A program made the position numbers and the translations under genes. From Pyrocephalus nanus (taxonomy: Eukaryota > Chordata > Aves > Passeriformes > Tyrannidae), in contig CM076259.1 in NCBI GenBank assembly GCA_038380795.1, positions 22,798,977-22,862,976 of the forward strand: 64,000 nt of DNA, in the 5' to 3' direction. Shown here piece by piece: positions 49,418 through 60,424 of the stretch; the first letter of the stretch is position 1, and every line of letters begins with the position of its first letter. Under the pieces are notes generated by a model. It had not been told where the DNA came from and ran no database searches. It was given only the letters and a program-made list of their open reading frames with translations.

Positions 49418-52400
49418 GCCTACCAAAGCCTTCCAAAGGTGCTATTCAGGAGATGAGACAGTTAATCACAGAACTGGCTTAGTCTCTAATTTAGGTGGCC
49501 TACTTATGTTAGCAACATTTTATTAGCACATTATGCTGTATATTTAATATTTAGTACACTGTGTGAAAATGGTTTACTGTGTACTGCTCACACAAATGAC
49601 TTACAAATTCTGTTTGACACATAGAGAAGAGTGTATAAGTAATACATGTATTTCTAAGTATACCTAATGCTACAGAAAATAAGGATAAAAAGAAGACATG
49701 TTGAGAAAACACCAAAATGTATCTGTGAAGGAGCGAAGCTTACAAATACTTCAGTAGACAAAAGATGCAGTATTAGGGATATATGCACAATGCCCATCCT
49801 TCCTTTAACTTTTGATTTCAGCTGAGGCTCCTCTGGAAGCCTCAGCAGAAGGAAAAGGACTTTTGTAATTGCTGAAGTCTCACAATGGAGACAATTCCAA
49901 TAAAACATACAGCAAATCCTCCCAAAGCCTTTTGTATTTTACCATACCCAAAAGTCAAAGTAGGATCTTTCTTTTGAGTTTAGGAGTGCTTTCAGGACAG
50001 TTTTCAAGGGGCAGATAAGTTAGCTATGTCCTCATAAATTATGCAGCCTTTCCAATCTGTACTTAGACAGTGCTAGCTGGAAGCCTCAGGGAAAGATGCC
50101 CAGTGCATGTGAGCAGCAGGTGGTACCAAAGGAGAATCGCTCAGCCAAAGCAGATTCAAGTTTTCCTTGAAGAGCTGGAGAGCAGCTCTGAGCAGGGATC
50201 TCAGTTATGTAGCTATAGCTGTAACCAGTTTGGTTGTACTCATGTTCAGACATTACCACTGGAAAGGAGATTTTCACTTTAGTCCTTAGTTGCGAGGAAA
50301 ACTATACTGGTTTTCATGCTCCTCCTACTTAAAAAGGGAATCAAAGCCACACCAGCAGGCATTTGAAAGGGCCAGATAAGGGAAAATCCTTTAGCCTGAC
50401 ATGAATCAGCCCTATGTGAAAACACCCATAAGCAGTCCTGGTACAATTCGTACACTTGCTTTTGATCTCTAACAAGTGAAGCATTCACATTTATCAGAAA
50501 TACATTTTTCTGAAACCAACAGACAGGTGAGTGCATCAGTGTGAAAGAAGAATTATAACCTCCCAAGACAAGTGATTTCCAATTGCCTCTGAAGCCCAGT
50601 TGCCTCTGATACCCCAGTTAAGAAAGAAATAGTCATCAAAAGGCAAGAAAACTTTTTTGCAATCAGTAACTTATAGTTTTTTGTATTTCTTCTGCTGTGT
50701 AATTTGTCAATATATCTATCAATACTTTCATGATGAAGTGGCTAAGACAGATGCTAAGACTTCAGTAAATATCAAACTTCTTTTTTGCAAAAATTCATGC
50801 TCACACCAAAAGCATTTTTGTTCTGCTGGTGAAGTATTTTCAGCATTGTAACAAAGGACCCTTACTGTTTATTACAATCCCTGACAAAATATCAGTTCCA
50901 AAGCTTTTCTCAGTATCTTCAGTCGATGTTTGTCAAGTGACAGTCAAAACATTTTTATTTTGAAAAACAAAACAAAATTGAGCCTATTTCACATTCTTTT
51001 TATTCTTGTGCTTTACAGATTTTTTCGGAATTATTCCAATACATGTAGAACACTGACATGGCATACCTAAAGTGCCTCACAATAGAAAAATTTAGTTCAC
51101 ATTTCCTCTAGAAAAAAAAACACAAAACAAAACAATCTACAAAACCTCTCAGAAAATGTATCTTTCTCCAGTTATATTCATTGGGGAACATTAAAAATTC
51201 AATATTTGCCACTTTGCAATGACTTCTGGACACAAAACAGTTCCTTCATGCTGCAATAGGTTCCTCTAGTCTAAACATAAGGGGAATTAGAACAAAAGTA
51301 CACACTTGAAACAGTACTACATATAACACCCAAAAAACATTTTCAATCCTGACATCACTTTTCCCCTTATTTTTTCTGATCATTCCTATCCTTCACTACA
51401 GATTCAGTATTTATTTTTTATGATGATTAATATATAAAAATGAGTACATAGAAACCAAGTAACAAGAATGGGTCTAATTAAAAATTAATATTATTACAAA
51501 AATAACTATTATATTAATCACTATGAAGACAGATATTCAGATCAGTAGGACATTTTTAGTTCTAACACTCATTCTGCTTTAAGGACATGAGGACAGTCGA
51601 TTTAGTAAAAATCTTAGCTGAGATAACAGCAATACATATTGTATTAAAACCGTGCTGGAAGCTCTATTGCAAGTTAGCAGATATCTCCATTACAAGAATG
51701 CATCGTACCTGACAGGACAAATATAAAGTTTGTACAGTTTAAGATCTGAAGGCAACAATCCAAAAGGGTCTCTACATTTTTAGCTGAAAATTCACCAGCA
51801 AAAGTGAAGGGATAATTGTGCATCAAACTTACCTTTGCTTAGTCTTACCAAAAATCAATGAGATTCAAGGATGAATTTTACTCACTGCTTATTACACAGT
51901 AGAGTTTTTAAAATAAGAAAGCTTTATTACAAATACTTTCCATAGTAAATATCTTTCTTTAGGTGATACCTCTCAAAATACAGAATCCACTTGGTAAGAT
52001 TTTAATAGGACCTACATATATAACTTCTACCTATATTTTTTTCAGACTGGCACTGTTCTTCCATTTAATACAGGTCAATGGATTATCCAGGTTTTTGTCC
52101 TGCTATGTTAAAGGAGACTAAACAAAGTTTCTGAAACATGTAATATAATACAAAACTATGTTCTCAGGTAATAAATTATTTATATTACAGTTGAGTTTCA
52201 AGATGACAGTGAGACTGATGTATTAAGCACTGCAGTGACACAGACTGGAAGACAGTTGTCACTAGAAAAAAAAAACTTTTCAGACATGCCAGCCAAAGAG
52301 TGGAAGAGCAGGAACTACTTTTTCAGATGAGTAGAGACACACAGATTGGAGTTACTCAGAAAATCTGCCGTGTTGAACTTTTATCTCAGGTTACACTCCA

Positions 52401-52524
52401 CTGCTCTAACAACAAAGCCTTCTTTCCTCTCTATTAATTAATATAAAGCCAACAATCCCAGTTATTACCTCTACCCCATTAACTCAGCAATTCTTCATGC
52501 TCCTACACATTTGCGTAACTCCAA
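49418..52524. other. Anonymous non-coding DNA
   Basis: No gene is supported. Contains a near-tandem TTGCCTCTGA-type duplication at 50583-50617 and an A-rich tract with CAAAAC units at about 51112-51135. Confidence 0.68.
50583..50617. repeat. 17/18-bp tandem duplication
   Basis: TTGCCTCTGAAGCCCAG is followed directly by TTGCCTCTGATACCCCAG. Confidence 0.88.
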
Positions 52525-52640
52525 CATCAAGAATCTCAAAGCACTTAAAAGCAAACCCCAACAGAACAAAGTTATCCTCACTTTGCAAGTACTAAAATAA
52601 AACAGAGACATTAAGGGTAAAGTCATCTCACCTAGCTTTG
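52525..52640 (-). repeat. MIR/CORE-SINE-like relic
   Basis: AATCTCAAAGCACTTAAAAG, then GTTATCCTCACTTTGCAAGT, AAAACAGAGACATTAAGGGT and AAAGTCATCTCACCTAGC follow in order the reverse-strand MIR blocks 'CTCAAAGCGCTTTACA', 'TTATCCCCATTTTACAGATG', 'AACTGAGGCACAGAGAGGTTAAGT' and 'GGTCACACAGCTAGT'. Four collinear blocks make chance unlikely despite the divergence. Confidence 0.68.
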
Positions 52641-53355
52641 GCCACCTAAAAGAAAGACACTTGCCTCAGCTGCTCCTTTCACCACTGGAGCAAGGTGAGC
52701 ATCTTGAAAGGGCAATTCCTTCTCAAATACCTGGCTAAGCCAATCACCAAAGAAAGGTCACCCTTTCTTATGCCTCTTCTTTCCACTTAGCCTAGATGCC
52801 AAGACTAAATGCCTCATGTTTAGATGAGTGAGCTATATATCCCTATTCTTTTCACTATTTTCTAAAAGGAAAAAAAAAAATATGATGGGCCAAGGTCTGT
52901 ATGTGCTGGCTGGTCAGGACACATGTGGAAAGCTAGGTGCACACAGCTACACCTGTGAGTGTACTGACAAATGAGATAATCAGAACTCACTGCTTCTTAG
53001 AGTCTGGGTGTTCAAACATTTCTGGAGCTACTGGCAGGCCAAACATGTTTAAGCTGCTAGGTCTAGCTGAGATTTGTGCTGCTCTTAGCCCAGAGTGCAA
53101 ACCCAGCAGAAATATTCACAATTCTGTCACACTATAAATAATGCTAATAAATAAAACTCACATCAAAATGAGATTTTTTTTCCAAGAAAGGTGATAAAAG
53201 TCTGCTATCAGACTTTGATCACAAATCCTACTATTCAGAAAAGGAAATGTCTCTGAATCTTAGTGAAAATGAACCTGTCCGTGGCTAAAATAAATTTAAA
53301 AAAAAGAAATGCTTGTATCATTTTCTCTGTCAACTCAGAGATCAGATTCACGATT
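52641..53355. other. Anonymous non-coding DNA
   Basis: No gene or recognisable repeat is supported. Confidence 0.68.
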
Positions 53356-53394
53356 GATTTGACTTTTTGATTCAGATTTGACTTTTCTATTGCA
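53356..53394. repeat. 19/20-bp tandem duplication of a pyrimidine-rich acceptor-like unit
   Basis: GATTTGACTTTTTGATTCA is followed directly by GATTTGACTTTTCTATTGCA; each continues into G, so each unit ends in a CAG preceded by a T-rich tract. Both copies therefore look like 3' splice sites, the second the stronger. Confidence 0.88.
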
Positions 53395-53395
53395 G

Positions 53396-53434
53396 ATCTG
53401 CACACATCAGAAGAATCTGGCACTACAGTACAAG
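53396..53434 (+). other. Candidate 39-nt cassette exon
   Basis: After the second acceptor-like unit (TTTGACTTTTCTATTGCAG) come 39 nt ending AAG, then GTAGGACC as donor. The first frame is open across all 13 codons and reads ICTHQKNLALQYK, and the length is a multiple of three, so inclusion would not shift a frame. The protein is not recognised, the donor is only moderate, and no partner exons are known. Confidence 0.14.
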
Positions 53435-55319
53435 GTAGGACCTTGAAGCTCTGAAGTAACTGTAAAGTGATATTTCAAATAGCTCTCCCCAAATGAAACT
53501 GGCTAATGCAAAATTAAAGTGATGCCTCTTCCTACATTAAAACAAACAGACAATAGGAACGAAAAACACATTGTCTTGCCTCTCCCACGAAAGAACGACT
53601 TTGACTAACAGCCTCCATTCTGTGCATAGACTGGAGTAAGTAATGTATTTAAGTGTTTTTGCCAAATAAAGCCTGGGAAGGAGTTTTCTAAAGAAGTCAC
53701 AGGATACCAATGGAGTCACATTAAAAAATACCAGTATTTTCACTCAGTAATTTCCAAGTTCTAAAGGTAAGGAGAATCAGAATTTTCAAATTCAAGCCTC
53801 TTCTCCTTCTTCAGTTACTGGCAAAAAGCAACCATCAGGTACATGGAAAAGCTCTAAAGTCTTGCTTTAAAACAAAGACTGCTGAATGGGCCTGAATTTT
53901 GCACATTTATCAAAGTCCAGCAGTTACCACTGAGCCACCTGCTAGAAACACCACTGCCACGCTGATGCTTCTCAGCTTAACAAGACACTTTGTTTAACAC
54001 AAAAGCAATATGCTAACACTAATGCTTATCTGTTATCAGCAGAGAAGAATCGATATTTAATGCAGTAGCTAAAGATCAACTCTCACTGTGTCACGGCTGA
54101 GGGGAGAGAAGGGAGAGGGATGCTAAGGAGCCGGACTCCAACCACCGATCCTGCCACTGGGACGGACAACAGCAGTGAGCAGCTGATCAGCTCATTCATC
54201 AAAGAGCAGGAAGATCTTCCAGGGCAATAGTAGTGGAAAGGCCTTTTCTAGGAATAAATTTGCATCTCAAACCTTACCACCTCCTTCCATACAAGCAACA
54301 TTTATTTATTTTACCTGCCCAGTGCAAACAAGAGCTATGTTCAACAAAAAATACCTACCAGAAAACCACAGTGCCCATGACTCTTCCTCCAGGTGATGAG
54401 AAAAAAAATGGAAGAGCTCTCAGTGATGAGTATATCCATATGCTAATAGTGCTAATGCTAATAATTCCTCCTGCAGTTACTAACTTGTCAGCAACAGTTC
54501 TGGACAATTTTTTTTAACGGCATGAAAGTAACCTTAATACTTTGCAGAATAAAATCTTCATATCCATCTACTATTGTTAACTTTCCAAACCAGAGGAACT
54601 GACATTATGCATAGGAATTAGAATGATAGTTAATGTTTATTTTTATAGGGAGGAAGAAGAATATCTTAACTCTGAATTTTCCACTTTTATTAATGGTTAA
54701 AAAGTTAACTAAGTATTAACTTTATTAAATTGGTAATTTATATGATACATCTAAAATTTACCTACTACGGACACATACTAGTCAAATCTGTTTGTTGCTT
54801 TGGGGGCAGGTGGATGGAGTGGGTGAAGTGTTCAGACAAAACAAAACAGTTTCCAGTAGAAGGATATAGACCATTTTCTATTTCTCTGAGAATAACATCT
54901 ATTATTTAGTGTGGAGCAAATATGTTCAGAGGCTAAGTGGTCTCTTTCAAATGACAGAGATATTTTTTCCCCCTTTTTGTTTAGTACAACATTCCTCTGA
55001 TAAACCCAAATAGCTTTTATTTAAAAGGCAATCTTTATTAAGTAATTTTTAAAATGGGAATTACGATATGTACCAGCAAAAATTGCTTGGCTATTTACTT
55101 ACTGATTCTTTACACAGGCCAATTATTCTACCAATGGGCAAGATGAAATCTGTTACAAAAAAAATAAATGGGACTTACACTTCAAATTCCATTCATAGCA
55201 GACAGTTATTTTGTTTTTAGGTTTGGTTACCAAAAAAATAGAGACAATAAATTGAAGGCTATATTATACTTCAGTAATAATAACTGGTGCCCCAAACATT
55301 TTCTATCACAAATCTCACT
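53435..55319. other. Anonymous DNA with one GC-richer patch
   Basis: No gene is confirmed. The patch at 54085-54230 is GC-richer with several CpGs and carries a small ATG frame, ending at TAG near 54232, of about 35 codons (tail SSEQLISSFIKEQEDLPGQ); see the findings. Confidence 0.6.
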
Positions 55320-55445
55320 GGCAGGATTCCTACTTTACAAGTGAGAAAAAAACATCAGAACAACAAGTCGGAATGGGATAATTAACAGAAGAAAATAAAA
55401 GGCTACCTAACTTCCAGTCATGTGTTTAGATGATTACATTTCTAA
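55320..55445 (-). repeat. MIR/CORE-SINE-like relic
   Basis: GGATTCCTACTTTACAAGTG, then AGAAAAAAACATCAGAACAA and, further on, GGCTACCTAACTTCCAGTCA with TGTGTTTAGATGATTA follow reverse-strand MIR-type blocks ('CCCATTTTACAGATGGGAAAACTGAGGCACAGAG' and '...GACTCCCAGTCCTGTGCTTTAACCACT'). Confidence 0.52.
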
Positions 55446-57358
55446 CCCAGAGACATTACATCACTTCATTTTTTAAAGAAAAACAAGACTGCCTTTTCAA
55501 CATGTCTCTTGTATATCCACCTTTGCATCAATATTTGTGTAATCCACTATCATGACTAAAATAATCTATCAAATAGGTATCATGGCCATTCGAATCTGAA
55601 AGTGATTGCAAAATTTCAGTCCATACAATCTTGAGTTTACCTGTGTGAGCCCCTTAAAATCTTGGGTATTTCAGACTCCCTTCAATGCACACACTTAGAC
55701 AGCTCCCCTGTGACACCAGGGGCAGTGTTTTCCAGTTGCATAGAGCCTCATAATTACAAGAAGTCAAGAGTTAACAGCAGGACGCTGTAGAGAAAAAACT
55801 TAACTTATGAACATGTTCAGATTGCCATTGCCCAAAACTCTGAGTAATGTTCCAGATATGTTATGTTAATCTGTTACACAAGATTGTCTGTAATGTGAAT
55901 ATTTTTTTAAAGAGTACTTGAGGGTGGTGTTGGGGTTGAATGAAGGCAGGTGGCCAAAGTTATTACCAAATTGAAGAGGATTATTTTAATTATTATTGCA
56001 CTATTAACCCTCTGCATGTTCCTATTTAACCACTGTATTTACGACTCATATGATCTATAACCATTGTACTTGAAATTACTGTTGATCACTGAGCATTTGG
56101 GAATAAAAATAGATATGATTAGATGTGCAAAGCTCATTTGAATGCAGTTTTATGCATAGACTGGATTTCTATCCACTAAAAAATAGCCCTTAATAACAAG
56201 ATATCAAGGAAAACACAGTGAGAAATGATATTTTCTGTATGTGATCTGTGTATTCTAGATACAGCTCATAATGAACGTGACCAAATACTGAACACGAACT
56301 GAAGAACAAACCTTTTGTGTTGATGCAAAATTTGAGTGGCAGGAAAAAAACGTAACAGAAGATAAGGGTTTTCATTCACAATGCAATGTAAATTAAAAAA
56401 CCATGGATACAAAAGAGTAGAAACAAGAAAGGTAATATAACAAACTTGCATTTCATCCTCCATCTTTACAAGGATCAAAAAAGGGGCATACATCTTCATT
56501 CCAGTTGAATGGTCACTATAACAGTAAATTACAGTATCTCATACAAGAAATAAAATATGAAGGACTCTGTTATATTGAAACAATGCAAAGCATAAAAAAA
56601 AGGAAACAAAACAAACTGTAAAGTCTTTTGTTTTGTTGTTTTTTGTTTTTTTTTAAATGAGGGGCAAAACATCAATGCAAGTAAGGTGTATCTTCATTTA
56701 TGCAATCACTTTGCCTCTAGCTTCACTGGGAGCAACAGAAAGCTCAGAGACTTCCCTTACCAAGCCTATATTCACTCTAAATAGGTCTTGATGGTGCTGT
56801 AGCTTCAGAGCCAAAAAAAAAACGAGGCCAAATTTTATGTGGTCGTGATATTGTGGGGGAAAAGCTTTTGTGAGGATTTGATGCTGTAACTGCATTTGTA
56901 CATCTGGCCCCCCACAGACCTTCAAAGACTTAGACATCTATAGATACTTACACGGATTATTAAATGGCCTGCTAGTAAAATGGGGTGGATTCAGGACACT
57001 GACACATTTGAAATTGGTATCTGCAACTGGACTCTGACATTTCATTTGGATACTTAAAGCATTAATGTTATTGTATCCTGAGGACCTATATTAACAAGTT
57101 TGACGTAACAGATGGAAGCTTTTTCAAAAAAATGTAAACAGCTGATCTGAGAGCCAGCACTTTCTATAGACAGAACTTACAGTGAAATATAGCACTCTAC
57201 TGTTTATTCCAAACACATCACGGCATTGTAAGTAGACTACTTTATACAGTGAAGAAATACAGTAAACACAAAAGGAACACACATCAAGAATTTCTCTTCC
57301 CATTTTCACTAATTTTAAATAGAACATTCTCCTGCAAATTATCTGCTTCTGACCTATC
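55446..57358. other. Anonymous AT-rich DNA
   Basis: No gene is supported. T-rich and (TTTTG)-like sequence lies at about 56626-56656. Confidence 0.7.
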
Positions 57359-57374
57359 AAAAAAAAAAAAAAAA
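57359..57374. repeat. Poly-A run (16)
   Basis: A perfect run of 16 A. Confidence 0.93.
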
Positions 57375-60300
57375 TCAAGATAATTATTGCCCTCTCCAAG
57401 CCAGAGCAGATAATTTGAATTACACCTCACTGAGTCTTCTTGCAGGGCTACTCGTGCATTCTCAACATCACTACAATTCTGAATTTTGTTAATTTAAATA
57501 TGATGCTCATTTAAATACTATCTATTACACTAGACCTTTCCAATTGTCTGTAATATGAGTAGCTTTCTAAACATATACTTTCAAAACTGATCCTCAGTAA
57601 AAATAAACAAATTACTTCATAAATAAGAGAAGCACAAGAAAGCAGAGGGATATTTCTGGAAACGGGGTTTTAATTGTTCTTGGATTACTCATTTTGGTCT
57701 TTGAGTTGCCTGATTGTTCTTGCACATATATTTTAGGGGCATATTAATAATATAAATGGTTACAAATACAGGACCATCTACTTTCTGCATTTTTCACATT
57801 TCATATTTGCTTTTGCACAATGGAAATTAATAACAACAGCCATGTCTGACTGCTGTTGCTTCTTGGATTTCTGTGCTGCACGTATAAAGACACTGGAAGT
57901 TCAGTGCTCTGGAAGGATAACTCTATTTACTGTAATGTTTTACCGCAAAAACTTACCTACAGGATAACCCTGCCCAGAATCCTTAGCTAGAAATGGGACA
58001 AATTTCTGCTTGTGGAGAGAAACAGCCAGCCTGGTGCATCATTAGCAGCAGTGCCTGAAAAGTGCCCTTCGCTACATACGATGAAAAATGGAAAACTGCA
58101 GCTCCTACATGAATGCAAAATGCAACAGATTCACAGAACTGTGTCTGAACATGGATTGGGTTTGGGTTTTTTCCCTTGGAAAATAATGAAATCAAACTGT
58201 TTAAGGCAGCACTCCCAAGTAGTTGATAGTATTATCTTAATAACTTGATCAAATAAGTAAACAACATGAAAAAAAAAGATCCCTGTGAAAGCAGCACAGC
58301 GCTGCAGGATAGGAAATGCTTAGAGGGAGCACTAAATCTCTGTGGTCAGAGTCCACCTTCCATGCCCTTTTATTCAGATGCTCTTCTCTTTCTATGAGTC
58401 CATAACACACTTTTAGAATATGCCTAGTATGCATCAGAGAGCAAATATCCACATTTATTAGGCTTATGACAGTGTAAACACCATTAGAAGTGGTTCTGGT
58501 ATGACAAGCCTCATTTTGCATTTCTCCGAAACTTCATTCATCAATTCTCACTCTCATCCACTTAGTGTTTCCATTTTTTGTCTCAAGGCCAGTTTTTCAG
58601 TACTTTCTGTTCATCTCCAACTCTCTCTGCAGCTTTGTCTGACAACCAAACTGACTCCCCTACTGTCATTTGCTGTACTTTTAACATTAACTGGATAAAG
58701 TCCACATTCTATTCCTTCAAATATTTCTTGAATATCTATTCACTCTGTGTTTTAGTGATCTCCAGGCTTTCGTTTACATTCTTTAAGATTTGATTTTTGC
58801 CCCAAGTCCAGTATTTTTATAATATAACCTTTATAAAAAACAAATGTTCCAGTACATGCAGAAGATTAAAGGAATGAAGGAGGTACTCGGCCATCCTTTA
58901 ATTTTACATATGTTTAATGTTATCTTGGAGAAATGTACCTATTTTCATTTTGAATCTAATCTACAAGCTGTGTTGGATGACTGTGCAAAGAGTCAGCAAG
59001 CTAGCTGTTTAAAGAAACAAAATGGAGCCAGGAACAAGCACAGGATGTTCAGTGGCAAAACCTACTTGATAATGTTTGCTTACTCTCTGATACTTGGTAC
59101 CTTTGACTTTATTTATCATATCCAGAGGACTGGAATCCAGAGGCAATCAGGCTGGTGATTTTTGTTTGGCCTCTTACACACAGAAAGCAGCCAGACATTT
59201 CCGATCTGGGTTCAGCTACCCAACTCTTCTTCTAGTCTTGGGAATGGAGATGAAAGCAGGCTGTTTCAATTAGCCTGGCTATAGAGATGATCTGGAGCTG
59301 TGAATTAATTGATTTGAAGACCAAGAGGGACAGCTCCTGCATAATAGAGGCCATGGAATTTCACTTTGTAATTACAGTTAAGTTCAGCTCCAAATCCAAT
59401 AGAAATCAAAGGTGACCATATAAGGCCCATCTCTAATCAAAAGTGGCTCTTTTCCCTAACCACTAAGTGCAAAATATTCCGCGTTTCTTTCTATTTCAAA
59501 AAGCCATTTGGGTCTAAAATGAACCTGTGTGAAAGATCTTTATTCCTGCATGGACAGGAACAAATTTTCCACTGCTGCATGAAAAGACTAGAACAATGAA
59601 AGTATTGGGAAGGGAAGTGGCGGAGGGAGGAAAGCTCTGCCTTTTTGGCAGTACTCACAGAACATTAGTTAGGGTAGGTGGAGTCCTGCTGGGTCTAACC
59701 AACTGCTCAGATCCCCCATAACACTTTACTGGCCCCCAGCTTTACACTGTACATCTCGGAACATGGCGAAAAAGCTCATATACGCATATATTTTAAAAGA
59801 CACAAAACTCCTCAGTGCATACCCGAAGCAGATCAATTGCCTTTGCAATATTCTCAGAACAAAATGTTCCACCAGCAGATCTGATAAGAAGAGCCAAAAA
59901 ATGGAAAACACTTGCTACCAATTTATTGCAGTCACCCATAAACTATTACTAGAACATTATGTATTGGGGTTCAAGCCAGAAAGCTATTAAAGCGGACTGC
60001 ACTAGAGTCTTTCCACTATGCTACTGAAGCATTAATAAGTCTTTAGAGAATTGTGTTTATGTTGAAAGAATAATCTTATAATCAAATTTTCACACACAGA
60101 AAAATGCAGCTCTTTCTAGAATTACTGTGTGCCTTTGCTCTCTCCCCCACGTTGGCTAGTGTCTCCACAAATACCATCGTTTCCTATGTTTCTGTCTGGC
60201 CCAAACTCTGACTACATACTTTTGTGTTCCAAGCTGGACAAATTTCAAGATAAATGGTGTTAATTGACAGTGTTAATGGGCGCAGGGTGTACCATATCCT

Positions 60301-60402
60301 TTCCCCTGTTGTCACTGCCTAAGTGTCTTTCTCACTCCTTACAGTCATTCTTTGTAGAAGAAGAAAAAGAGTTAAAAAGTAATGCTAAAACAGCATCACT
60401 AC
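57375..60402. other. Anonymous non-coding DNA
   Basis: No gene is confirmed. The longest plausible ATG-initiated frame of the window, apart from the low-complexity one at 19478-19855, lies here (58844-59158, 104 codons, unrecognised); see the findings. Confidence 0.62.
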
Positions 60403-60424
60403 TTTTTTTTTTTTTTTTTTTTTT
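60403..60424. repeat. Poly-T run (22)
   Basis: A perfect run of 22 T with no retroposed body recognised. Confidence 0.95.

Noticed and set aside
53748..53766. 19-nt segment between TTTTCACTCAG and GTAAGGAG as a microexon
   Set aside because: It begins with TAA, and only one frame escapes a stop; flanking signals are ordinary. Too likely to be chance.
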